From Pseudomonadota bacterium (GTDB taxonomy: Bacteria; Pseudomonadota; Gammaproteobacteria; Steroidobacterales; Steroidobacteraceae): a DNA stretch of 64,000 nt. Below are positions 17,294 through 25,536 of the stretch, piece by piece; position 1 is the first letter of the stretch, and every line of letters begins with the position of its first letter. The notes beneath the pieces were generated by a model. That model was given only the letters and a program-made list of their open reading frames with translations. It made no database searches and was not told the origin of the DNA. The translations under genes and the position numbers were made by a program. The stretch lies in the NCBI GenBank assembly GCA_963204835.1, contig CAUJHJ010000057.1, positions 62,001 through 126,000 on the forward strand. Reading direction: 5' to 3'.

Positions 17294-18079
17294 ATGAAAG
17301 TCGTCCTTTTCTGTGGCGGGCTCGGCACGCGCCTGCGGGAGCATTCCGACACGATCCCGAAGCCGCTGGTCGGCATCGGCTATCGACCCATCCTGTGGCA
17401 CCTGATGCGCTACTACGCGCACTTCGGGCATACCGATTTCATCCTTTGCCTCGGGTATCGCGGCGACCTCATCCGCGAGTACTTCCTCAACTACAACGAG
17501 GCCATGTCCAACGACTTCACGCTGCACGCCGGCGAGCACCGGGTCGAACTGCATGGGCGCGACCTCGACAAATGGACCATCACCTTCGTCGACACAGGGC
17601 TGCACAGCAATATCGGCGAGCGACTGCTCCGCGTGCGCAGGTACCTGGACGGAGAGCCGGTGTTCCTCGCGAACTACGCGGATGGCCTGTCGGACCTGCC
17701 GCTCGACCGGCACGTCGCGCAGTTCGTGGCAGCCAAGGACCTGGTGGCGAGTTTCGCGGCCGTGCCGAGCAGCCAGAGTTTTCATGCCGTGCACGCCGAC
17801 GCGTCCGGCATGGTCACGCAGATGGGCGGGATGCCGGACGAGCCGCTGCTCATCAACGGCGGTTACTTTGTCTTCCGGTCGGAGATCTTCCGCTACATTG
17901 GGGAGGGCGAGGAGCTCGTCGAGGCGCCCTTCGCGCGCCTGATCGCGGAGCGGCGCCTCTCTGCATTCCGCTGGCGCGGTTTCTGGCAGTGCATGGATAC
18001 GTTCAAGGACAAGATCGGTTTCGACCGCATGGACGCGCGCGGGGATTGCCCGTGGATGCTCTGGCGCGAGCGGCCATGA
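17294..18079 (+). CDS. rfbF: Glucose-1-phosphate cytidylyltransferase
   Basis: A 261-residue nucleotidyltransferase. The N-terminal signature GGLGTRLREHSDTIPKPLV, with activating Arg and Lys, is followed by LCLGYRGDLIREYFLNYN, a segment characteristic of RfbF rather than of UTP or dTTP enzymes. It makes CDP-glucose from CTP and glucose-1-phosphate for RfbG. A ribosome site GGGAGGG stands just upstream. The 66–78 bp region that separates it from the divergent epimerase gene holds a TATGAT -10-like box at 17268–17273. The PIG-L gene follows after ten bases. Confidence 0.93.
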   Translation: MKVVLFCGGLGTRLREHSDTIPKPLVGIGYRPILWHLMRYYAHFGHTDFILCLGYRGDLIREYFLNYNEAMSNDFTLHAGEHRVELHGRDLDKWTITFVDTGLHSNIGERLLRVRRYLDGEPVFLANYADGLSDLPLDRHVAQFVAAKDLVASFAAVPSSQSFHAVHADASGMVTQMGGMPDEPLLINGGYFVFRSEIFRYIGEGEELVEAPFARLIAERRLSAFRWRGFWQCMDTFKDKIGFDRMDARGDCPWMLWRERP

Positions 18080-18089
18080 GGGCCATTGC

Positions 18090-18773
18090 ATGCTGGGGCT
18101 GATCGGCAGTCGGCCAGCCGGGCGGGCCGCCCGCGTCCTGTGCGTCGGTGCGCATTGCGACGACATCGAGATCGGTTGCGCGGGCACGCTGCTCGCGTTG
18201 CAGGCGGGCGGCGCGCGGCTCGAGATCAGTTGGGCCGTGGTCAGCGCGCCGGCCGTGCGGCGCGAGGAGACGCGCAAGGCCATGGCGATGCTCGTGCGTC
18301 GCGCCGCGCGCGGCCGGTTGATTTGCGGCGACTTCCCGGACGGCCGTTTCCCGGCCCACTACGGGGCCGTCAAGGATTTCGTCGAATCCCTGAAGCGCCT
18401 GCCCGCGCCTGACCTGATCTTCTGCCACGAGCGATCGGATCGCCACCAGGACCACCGCATCGTGAACGAGATGATATGGAATACCTTCCGCAACCACGCG
18501 GTGCTCGAGTTCGAAGTGCCGAAGTGGGATGGCGGGCTCGGGACGCCGAACCTCCTCGTGCCGGTCTCCGCTGCGCAGATGCGAGCCAAGGTGCGCGCGC
18601 TCTTGGCGGCATACGGCAGCCAGCGGCGGCGGGACTGGTTCAGTGCCGATACGTTCATGGCGCTCGCGAGGCTGCGCGGCATCGAATGCCGTTCGCGCAG
18701 CGGATACGCCGAGGCGTTTCACGCGAGGAAGCTGCGATTTGACGGCTTCGCTGCGGGGCCTTCGCGGGAGTGA
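18090..18773 (+). CDS. PIG-L family deacetylase
   Basis: A 227-residue LmbE/PIG-L zinc hydrolase. The metal/catalytic motif appears as GAHCDDIEIGC near residues 24–34, and the second half as ERSDRHQDHRIVN near residue 113 (His-x-x-His). Family members remove N-acetyl groups from sugars. Here it would act on a cytoplasmic nucleotide- or lipid-linked sugar. It follows rfbF closely and precedes a second asparagine-synthase gene, so a free amine made here could be the site of a later amidation. That link is inference. Confidence 0.85.
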   Translation: MLGLIGSRPAGRAARVLCVGAHCDDIEIGCAGTLLALQAGGARLEISWAVVSAPAVRREETRKAMAMLVRRAARGRLICGDFPDGRFPAHYGAVKDFVESLKRLPAPDLIFCHERSDRHQDHRIVNEMIWNTFRNHAVLEFEVPKWDGGLGTPNLLVPVSAAQMRAKVRALLAAYGSQRRRDWFSADTFMALARLRGIECRSRSGYAEAFHARKLRFDGFAAGPSRE

Positions 18774-18826
18774 CCCTGCCCGGCAACGGGTAAGATGCGC
18801 CGAACCTGACCAGGGTCCCCTGATAT

Positions 18827-20770
18827 ATGTGCGGAATCGCCGGAATCCTCAACCTGCAGGCGGGCGAGCCGGTGCGTGCGCCGGAACTCGAGGCAATGCT
18901 CGCGCCGTTGGTGAATCGCGGCCCGGACGGCCGTGGCGTGTGGCTCGAGGAGCCCGGGCTGGTCGGGCTCGGCCACGCGCGTCTCTCGATCATCGACCTC
19001 GAGGGCGGGGCGCAGCCGATCCACAATGAGGACCGTTCCGTGTGGGTCAGCTTCAACGGCGAAATCTTCAATTACGTCGAGCTGCGCGCCGAACTCGAGC
19101 AGGCGGGCCATCGTTTCTACACCCGGACCGACACCGAGGTCATCGTGCACCTGTATGAGGAGCATGGCCTCGCCTTCGTCGAACGGCTGAACGGCCAGTT
19201 TGCGATCGCGCTGTGGGACTGCCGTGCGCGGCGCCTGGTGCTCGCGCGTGACCGGGCCGGGATCCTGCCGCTCTTCCATGCGCAACAGGGCGGGCGCCTG
19301 CTGTTCGCCTCCGAAGTGAAGGCATTGCTCACGGCCATGCCGCAACGGCCCGAGCTCGATCGCGCGGCGCTCGACCAGGTCTTCACGTTCTGGTCGCCGG
19401 TCGGCAGTTCGACGCTGTTCGCGGGTGTCGAGCAGCTGCTGCCGGGGCACTTGCTGGTCGCCGAGAACGGGCGCGTATCGACGCACTGTTACTGGAACTG
19501 GCTGTTCCGTGAGCCGGGCGCGTACCTGCGCGGCTCCGCCGAGGACCTGGCGGATGAACTGCATGCGCTCCTCGCGGATGCAACCCGCATCCGCTTGCGC
19601 GCCGACGTGCCCGTAGGCGCCTACCTGTCGGGTGGGCTCGACTCGACCGCGCTGATCGCACTGATGTGCGAAGGCGGAGTCAAGCCGAACACATTCTCCC
19701 TCGCCTTTGCCGACCCGGGCCTCGACGAGAGCGAACACCAGCTCGCCGCCGCCGAGTATTTCGGCGTGAACCACCGCACGATACGCGTCGACAACGACGA
19801 CATCCGCACGGGATTCGTGGGCGCCGTGCAGCGGGCGGAGACGGCGTTCCTGCGTTGTGCGCCCATTCCTCTGATGGCGCTGTCGGGCCTGGCGCAGCGC
19901 AGCGACTGCAAGGTCGTGATGACCGGCGAGGGCGCCGACGAGGTGTTCGGCGGCTACGACCTGTTCAAGGAAGCGAAGATCCGTCGCTTCTGGGCGCGCC
20001 AGCCGGGTTCCGCCTGGCGACCGCGCCTGTTGCAGCGGCTCTATCCCTACCTCGACATCACCGCCGCGCGTGGCCAGGCCTACAGCGAGGCATTCTTCGG
20101 CGCAGGGCTCGGCGGCAGCGCGTCTCCGTTCTTCGCGCATGAGCCGCGCTGGAAGACGACTGCACAGGGGAAGGCGCTGTTCTCCGCGGAAACTCGCGAG
20201 AGGATCGCGGGCAGGGACCCTGTTGCGATGCTTGCCGCCACGATGCCGGCGGGGCTCGCGTCCTGGGATCCGTTCAACCAGGGCCAGTATGTCGAGGCGA
20301 AGACACTGCTCGCGGGCTACCTGCTGTCGACGCAGGGCGACCGGATGCTGATGGCCAACAGTGTCGAGGGGCGCTTCCCCTACCTCGACCATCGGGTCAT
20401 CGAGTTTGCCAATGCGCTCGATCCGCGCCTGAAGATGCGCGTACTGGACGAAAAGCACCTGCTCAAGAAGGCGATGGGCAAGCGCCTGCCGCCCTCGATC
20501 CTCGCCCGCAAGAAACAGCCGTACCGCAGCCCGGACAGCCGGGCATTCGAGGCGGCCGGCATCGAATTCGTCGAAGAGGCGTTGTCGGAGGCCAGCCTGC
20601 GGCGCTCCGGATACTTCGACGTGGACCGTGTCCGGCTCCTGTGGCGCAAGGTCAGCGCCGGTCGTGCGGTAAGCTATAGGGACAGCATGACATTCACGGG
20701 TATCCTCTCGACGCAGGTCTGGCACGGTCTTTTTGTGGAGGGCGTCACGCCCGCCGCGTCCCGCGCATAG
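18827..20770 (+). CDS. Asparagine synthase (glutamine-hydrolysing) family amidotransferase
   Basis: A 647-residue AsnB-type protein beginning MCGIAGIL with the Cys2 nucleophile. The glutaminase domain shows NRGPDGRG, FNGEIFNYVELR and RTDTEV. The ATP-binding motif SGGLDSTAL lies near residue 268, with a second synthetase signature GEGADEVFGGYDLF. The gene is the head of a tight rightward cassette with acyl carrier protein, AMP ligase and NadE-like genes. In that setting it more likely transfers amide nitrogen to a carrier-bound acid than makes asparagine. The first asparagine-synthase gene at 3379 is a distinct paralogue. Confidence 0.88.
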   Translation: MCGIAGILNLQAGEPVRAPELEAMLAPLVNRGPDGRGVWLEEPGLVGLGHARLSIIDLEGGAQPIHNEDRSVWVSFNGEIFNYVELRAELEQAGHRFYTRTDTEVIVHLYEEHGLAFVERLNGQFAIALWDCRARRLVLARDRAGILPLFHAQQGGRLLFASEVKALLTAMPQRPELDRAALDQVFTFWSPVGSSTLFAGVEQLLPGHLLVAENGRVSTHCYWNWLFREPGAYLRGSAEDLADELHALLADATRIRLRADVPVGAYLSGGLDSTALIALMCEGGVKPNTFSLAFADPGLDESEHQLAAAEYFGVNHRTIRVDNDDIRTGFVGAVQRAETAFLRCAPIPLMALSGLAQRSDCKVVMTGEGADEVFGGYDLFKEAKIRRFWARQPGSAWRPRLLQRLYPYLDITAARGQAYSEAFFGAGLGGSASPFFAHEPRWKTTAQGKALFSAETRERIAGRDPVAMLAATMPAGLASWDPFNQGQYVEAKTLLAGYLLSTQGDRMLMANSVEGRFPYLDHRVIEFANALDPRLKMRVLDEKHLLKKAMGKRLPPSILARKKQPYRSPDSRAFEAAGIEFVEEALSEASLRRSGYFDVDRVRLLWRKVSAGRAVSYRDSMTFTGILSTQVWHGLFVEGVTPAASRA

Positions 20771-20803
20771 TCAAATGCCCAGCCTCAAGGAGGAAAGCAG
20801 CCA

Positions 20804-21049
20804 ATGTCGGCAGCCGTTCAGGTCAGACAATACATTCTCGAGAATTTCCTGTTCAGCACCGACACCTCGCTGCTGGGGCTGGACGACTCGTTCCTTGCGC
20901 GCGGCCTGATCGATTCGACGGGCATGCTCGAAGTGCTGCTGTTCCTCGAGGAATCCTTCGGCATCAAGGTCGCGGACCACGAGATGGTTCCCGACAACCT
21001 CGATTCGGTGAACCGGATCGCGGCGTTCATCGAGCGCAAGCAGGGCTGA
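20804..21049 (+). CDS. Acyl carrier protein
   Basis: An 81-residue acidic carrier protein. The phosphopantetheine attachment serine is Ser38 in GLIDSTGML, followed by the usual helix LEVLLFLEESFGIKV. It is preceded by a purine-rich ribosome site (AAGGAGGAAAG). It sits between an AsnB-like gene and an AMP ligase gene whose start is two bases after its stop, so the acid activated by the ligase is probably loaded here. It differs from a fatty-acid AcpP (no DSLD motif) and is therefore likely dedicated to the polysaccharide locus. Confidence 0.92.
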   Translation: MSAAVQVRQYILENFLFSTDTSLLGLDDSFLARGLIDSTGMLEVLLFLEESFGIKVADHEMVPDNLDSVNRIAAFIERKQG

Positions 21050-21051
21050 AC

Positions 21052-22593
21052 GTGGCGGCTGGCGCGACCAGCCTGGTGGACCTGCTGCGCGGGTCCGCGC
21101 GGCGCTTCCCGGACCGCCCGGCACTCCGGCAACGCGGCTGCGGCATCAGTTACGCGGAGCTGTGGCGCGATGTGCGCCGCGCCGCCAATGCGCTGCGCGC
21201 GGGCGGGCTCGCGCCGAGCGGGCGCGTCGCGCTGCTGGTTGAGAACTCCCCCGAGTACGTGATTGCCTACTACGCCGTGCTGCAGGCGGGCGGCATCGTG
21301 GTGAGCCTCAATGCCTCGATGCGCGGCCCGGAGCTCGCGCGCGGCATCGCGCATTGCGGCGCGAGCGTGCTCGTGGCGATGCCCACCCACCCGGCGTTGC
21401 CCGCGCTGCTTGCGTCTTGCGGCGCACTGCGCCAGGTCGTCATGACACCGGAGGTTGCCCCGGCACGAGAGGGAACGGCAGGCGCCGTCGCCTGGAAGGA
21501 ATGGCTGGCCACGGCCGACGACACCGATGTGTCCGGGGCGCTCGATCCGCAGCTGCCGGCCTCGATCATCTACACCTCGGGCACGACAGGTGACCCGCGC
21601 GGCGTCACGCTGAGCCATCGCAACCTCGTCGCCAACACGCAGGCCATCCTCCGCTACCTCGAACTCACTGAACTCGACCGGATCGTCAATGTGCTGCCGT
21701 TCTACTATTCCTACGGCAATTCCGTGCTGCACACCCACCTTGCGGCGGGTGGCTCCCTCGTGCTGGAGAATTCGCTTACCTATCCGCACCTCGTCGTGCA
21801 GGCCATGTCGGACGAACGCGCGACCGGCTTTTCCGGCGTGCCTTCCACTTTTGCGCTGTTGCTGCAGCGGGTGAAATTCGCTGACTACGACCTCTCGACG
21901 CTGCGCTACCTGACGCAGGCGGGCGGCGCGATGGCGCCGACCCTCACCCGGCAACTGCGCGCCGCGCTGCCGCGTGCGCGCCTCTTCGTGATGTACGGGC
22001 AGACGGAGGCGACGGCGCGCATCAGTTACCTGCCGCCCGAGCGGCTCGACGACAAGCTGGGTACCGTCGGCATCGGGATCCCGGGCGTGGCCATCGAAGT
22101 GCACGACCCGGCAGGCTCCGCCGTGGCCGCGGGCGTCGAGGGTGAGGTCTGCGTACGCGGCAACAACGTGATGCTCGGCTACTGGGACAACCCCGCCGCG
22201 ACCGCAAAGGTGTTGCGCGACGGCTGGCTGTGCACCGGTGACATCGGCAGGGTCGACTCCGAGGGATATCTCTCGTTGGTCGGGCGCTCCTCCGACATGA
22301 TCAAGTCGGGTGCGCATCGGGTCAGCCCGCTAGAGATCGAGGAAGCCGTGCTCGAGCTGGCGGGCGTGGCCGAATGCGCGGCGGTCGGCGTGGCCGACCC
22401 GATCCTCGGTGAAGTCATCAGGGTGTGCATCGTTCCCGCCGAAGGTGCCAGCCTCGAACCGCGTGCGGTGCAGGCGCATTGCCGCGACCGGCTCGCCACG
22501 TACAAAGTGCCGAAAGAGGTCGTTTTCGTGGCAACCTTGCCGCGGACCGCCTCGGGCAAGATCAAACGCTTCATGCTGAAGGAAACAGGATGA
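21052..22593 (+). CDS. AMP-dependent acyl/aryl-acid ligase acting with the adjacent carrier protein
   Basis: A 513-residue ANL adenylating enzyme starting at GTG, two bases after the carrier-protein stop. Core motifs are YTSGTTGDPRGV near residue 180, MYGQTEATARISY, GWLCTGDIGRVDSEGYL and the C-terminal RTASGKIKRF with its catalytic lysine. It should form an acyl-adenylate and load Ser38 of the carrier protein. It is related to the exosortase-associated ligase at 1590 but clearly distinct. Its stop overlaps the next start as ATGA. Substrate unknown. Confidence 0.88.
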   Translation: MAAGATSLVDLLRGSARRFPDRPALRQRGCGISYAELWRDVRRAANALRAGGLAPSGRVALLVENSPEYVIAYYAVLQAGGIVVSLNASMRGPELARGIAHCGASVLVAMPTHPALPALLASCGALRQVVMTPEVAPAREGTAGAVAWKEWLATADDTDVSGALDPQLPASIIYTSGTTGDPRGVTLSHRNLVANTQAILRYLELTELDRIVNVLPFYYSYGNSVLHTHLAAGGSLVLENSLTYPHLVVQAMSDERATGFSGVPSTFALLLQRVKFADYDLSTLRYLTQAGGAMAPTLTRQLRAALPRARLFVMYGQTEATARISYLPPERLDDKLGTVGIGIPGVAIEVHDPAGSAVAAGVEGEVCVRGNNVMLGYWDNPAATAKVLRDGWLCTGDIGRVDSEGYLSLVGRSSDMIKSGAHRVSPLEIEEAVLELAGVAECAAVGVADPILGEVIRVCIVPAEGASLEPRAVQAHCRDRLATYKVPKEVVFVATLPRTASGKIKRFMLKETG

Positions 22594-23579
22594 CGACACA
22601 GCCATTGTCCGCGGAACGCGCGTTCGCCCTCGACTTCGCCGCCGAGATCGAGCGCATCGCCTCGGGCGTGCGCCGGGCGCTCAGCACCGAGCTGAACCGC
22701 CGCGGCCTCGTGGTGGCGATCTCGGGCGGCATCGACAGTTCGGTCAGCGCTGCGCTCGCGGTGCGCGCGGTGGGCGCGAAGAAAGTCCATGGGCTGCTGC
22801 TGCCCGAGCGGATCTCGTCCCCGACGAGCACTAGCCGCGGCCGGCTGCTCGCGGAGCATCTCGGCATTGAACACGAGGTCTTCGACATCGCGCCGGCGCT
22901 CGAGGCGCTCGGCTGTTACGCGCGCATCGAGGAAGTCTGCCGGGCGGTGCACCCCGGATACGGCGCGGGTTGGAAGAACAAGATCGTCCTCGAGGGCGGC
23001 CTCGAAGGCCGCTACAACCACTTCAAGCTCGTCGCACAGGACCCGGCGGGGAAGATCCATGAGGCGCGCCTGGAGTACCGCCAGTACCTGATGATCGTCG
23101 CCGCGACGAATTTCAAGCAGCGCGTCAGGAAGACCATGGAGTATTTCCACGCCGATCGCCTGAACTACGCGGTGGTCGGCACGCCGAACCGGCTCGAGTA
23201 CGACCAGGGTTTCTTCGTGAAGAACGGCGACGGTTCGGCCGACGTGAAGCCGATCGCGCACCTCTACAAGTCGCAGGTCTATGCGATGGCGCGTTTCATG
23301 AAGCTGCCCGACGAGATCTGTAACGCCACGCCGACCACGGATACCTACAGCCTCGCGCAGGGCCAGGACGAGTTCTACTTCGGCCTGCCCTATGCGCAGA
23401 TGGATCTCGCGCTGTGGGCGTACGAGCACGGCGAGGGGGCCGCCGCGCTCGGCGCGGCGCTCGGCATTTCCGAGGCGGCGGCGATGGCCGTGTACGCCGA
23501 CATAGAGGCGAAGCGTCGCGCGACCCGCTACCTCGGCGGCGCGCCGATCCTGATGGGCGATCCGCCTGGCGCCGCCTGA
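22590..23579 (+). CDS. NAD+ synthase (NadE)-like ATP-dependent amidating enzyme
   Basis: A 329-residue ATP pyrophosphatase of the NadE family: AISGGIDSSVSAAL at residues 43–56 is the PPi loop, and VVGTPNRLEYDQGFFVKNGDG is the later substrate/ATP region. It has no glutaminase (nitrilase) domain, so it would need free ammonia or a partner. It is coupled by ATGA to the AMP ligase gene and ends the AsnB/ACP/ligase cassette. This placement argues for amidation of a polysaccharide precursor, as proposed for NadE-like proteins in surface-glycan loci, though a genuine NAD synthase cannot be excluded. Confidence 0.82.
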   Translation: MTTQPLSAERAFALDFAAEIERIASGVRRALSTELNRRGLVVAISGGIDSSVSAALAVRAVGAKKVHGLLLPERISSPTSTSRGRLLAEHLGIEHEVFDIAPALEALGCYARIEEVCRAVHPGYGAGWKNKIVLEGGLEGRYNHFKLVAQDPAGKIHEARLEYRQYLMIVAATNFKQRVRKTMEYFHADRLNYAVVGTPNRLEYDQGFFVKNGDGSADVKPIAHLYKSQVYAMARFMKLPDEICNATPTTDTYSLAQGQDEFYFGLPYAQMDLALWAYEHGEGAAALGAALGISEAAAMAVYADIEAKRRATRYLGGAPILMGDPPGAA

Positions 23580-23584
23580 GTCGC

Positions 23585-24904
23585 CTAGCGCTGCTTGAAG
23601 TCCTCGGGCGTCAGCTGGTGGCGCCCGAGCAGCTTGTAGAAGTCGGTGCGGTTGCGCTTGGCGAGCCGCGCGGCCTGCGAGACGTTGCCGCCGGTGATCT
23701 GCAGGATCTGCGACAGGTAACTGCGCGTGAATTCGTCGCGCGCCTCGTCGAAGGACACCATGCGGCCCGGTGTGCCGCCGAGCGACTGTTGCGCGAGTTC
23801 CACGGGGATGATCGGCGTTTGCGACAGCGCCACATTCTGGCGCACCACGTTCGCAAGCTGGCGGACATTGCCGGGCCAGTCGGCCGTTGCGAGCAGTTCG
23901 ACGGCCTCGGGCGCGTAGATCTTGCGCACGCCCGTTTCAGCAGACAGGCGCGCGAGGAAGTGCGCGACCAGCAGCGGGATGTCTTCGCGCCGCCGCGCGA
24001 GCGGCGGCATCTCGATGTGCACCACGTTGAGGCGGTAGTAAAGGTCCTCGCGAAAGCCCCCGGCCGCCACCAGCGCCGCTAGGTCCTTGCCTGTCGTGCC
24101 GATCACGCGCACGTTCGCGGCGGGTGAGGCCGCCCCCTGCGACGGGCTGTCGGGCAGGAAGCGCAGCAGCTTCATCTGCAGGGCCATCGGCAGGTCCGCG
24201 ATTTCGTCGAGCAGCAGCGTGCTGCCGTCGGCAGAAGCCAGTGCGCCGCGCTCGCCGAAGATTTCGTTGTCGAGGGCGGCCTCGTCGGTGCCGCTGCAGC
24301 TCACGGCGACGAACGCCTTGTTCCGCCGCGGGCTCGCCTGGTGGATCGCGCGGGCGAGCAGTTCCTTGCCGGTGCCGCTCTCGCCGGTGATCAGCACCCG
24401 CGCGTCGGTGCCGGCCACCATGTGCGCCTGGGCGAGCCGTTCCTCCATCAGGGCGCTGCGCGTGACGATGTCCGCGCGCCAGTCCTCGTCCGAGCCGGCG
24501 AAGCCCGAAATGCGCAGCGCCTTCTGCACGTGGTCGAGCAGCTCCTGCTTGTCGACGGGCTTGGTCAGGAAGCCGAACGCGCCCATCTGGGTCGCCTGCA
24601 CCGCGTCCGGGATCGTGCCGTGCGCGGTCAGCAGGATGACCTTGAGCCCCGGCCAGCGGCTTTGCAATTCCTTCAGGAGGCCAATGCCGTCCATCTGGTC
24701 CATGCGCAGGTCGCTGATCACGAGGTCGGGCCGGAAGCGGCTCGCGGCGGCGACCGCGGCCACCCCGTTCTCCACGGCCTCGACGTCGTAGTTCTCGGCG
24801 CGCAGGCGGATGGTGAGCAGGCGCAGAAGCCCCGGGTCGTCGTCGACGACGAGTATGCGTGCCTTGCGTTTGCCGGTGGCGTCGGCGCGGGCGGCCTGGT
24901 TCAT
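23585..24904 (-). CDS. Response regulator, GlrR/QseF-like AAA+ enhancer-binding protein lacking GAFTGA
   Basis: A 439-residue three-domain regulator. The receiver domain (about 15–130) has phosphoacceptor D65. The AAA+ domain (about 143–370) has Walker A GESGTGKE at 174–181 and Walker B LLLDEIAD near 230–237. A Fis-type helix-turn-helix (NVSQAARLAKRNRTDFYKLL) lies at the end. The loop between EIFGERGAL and ADGSTLLLDE is shortened, and the GAFTGA motif that contacts sigma-54 is absent, so normal sigma-54 activation is doubtful. It is last in the kinase–lipoprotein–regulator operon and coupled to the lipoprotein gene by ATGA. Confidence 0.85.
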   Translation of the reverse strand: MNQAARADATGKRKARILVVDDDPGLLRLLTIRLRAENYDVEAVENGVAAVAAASRFRPDLVISDLRMDQMDGIGLLKELQSRWPGLKVILLTAHGTIPDAVQATQMGAFGFLTKPVDKQELLDHVQKALRISGFAGSDEDWRADIVTRSALMEERLAQAHMVAGTDARVLITGESGTGKELLARAIHQASPRRNKAFVAVSCSGTDEAALDNEIFGERGALASADGSTLLLDEIADLPMALQMKLLRFLPDSPSQGAASPAANVRVIGTTGKDLAALVAAGGFREDLYYRLNVVHIEMPPLARRREDIPLLVAHFLARLSAETGVRKIYAPEAVELLATADWPGNVRQLANVVRQNVALSQTPIIPVELAQQSLGGTPGRMVSFDEARDEFTRSYLSQILQITGGNVSQAARLAKRNRTDFYKLLGRHQLTPEDFKQR

Positions 24905-25536
24905 GGCGTGCGTCCTTCGGACTGGGGCTTGCGTTCGGTGATGGTGCGCTCGATGTTCGCGATGGCATCGAGCTTCTTCTGTGCGTCCTCGAGGGCCTTC
25001 CTGAGGCGCGCGTTCTCCTCGAGCTCGGCCTGCAGGCGCCGGCTCGCCGTCGAATTGCGCTCGCGGTCGGCGCGGTCGACCGCGGCCTGCAGGCGGCGGT
25101 TCTCCGCCGCGAGCAGCGCCTGGCGGTCGAGCTGCGAGAGCTCGAGGCGGGCGAGCGCGCGTTCGGCTGGCACGAGCGATTCCGGTGTCGCGGTGAGTTC
25201 ACGCAGCAGCCGCTGCGCCTCCGTCACGTCGGTGGAGGCATGGCCCGGCGTCGCGAGCACGAGCGCGTAGCGCAGCTGGCGACTGGCTGTCGCCGCTTCG
25301 TCGTACTCACGCCTGGCCGTCGCGACGATTTCCGCCTGTTCGGCCGGGCCGCTCGCGAGCAGCCGCTGCAGCGTCTCGAGGTGCCCCGACACGAGCAGCG
25401 CCTGGGTCTGCGTCCGGTCGACCGCGGGCTCGGGCGGCGTGGATCGTCCGGAGAGCCCGTCGAGTGTGCCGCAAGCCGCGAGCGTCGCCGTGGCGAGCAG
25501 GGCGCAGGTCCGCGCACAACAGGAGCTACGCCGCAT
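24901..25536 (-). CDS. QseG-like lipoprotein between kinase and regulator genes
   Basis: A 211-residue protein with a short signal ending in the lipobox TLAACGTL near residue 22. It is followed by an alanine- and arginine-rich, largely helical body that is probably a coiled coil over residues 125–195 (ENRRLQAAVDRADRER, LQAELEENARLRKALEDAQ). Position and architecture match QseG, the outer-membrane lipoprotein that modulates the QseE/GlrK kinase in enterobacteria. Sequence similarity is low, so the name is by context. It overlaps the kinase gene by 11 bases and the regulator gene by 4. Confidence 0.65.
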   Translation of the reverse strand: MRRSSCCARTCALLATATLAACGTLDGLSGRSTPPEPAVDRTQTQALLVSGHLETLQRLLASGPAEQAEIVATARREYDEAATASRQLRYALVLATPGHASTDVTEAQRLLRELTATPESLVPAERALARLELSQLDRQALLAAENRRLQAAVDRADRERNSTASRRLQAELEENARLRKALEDAQKKLDAIANIERTITERKPQSEGRTP

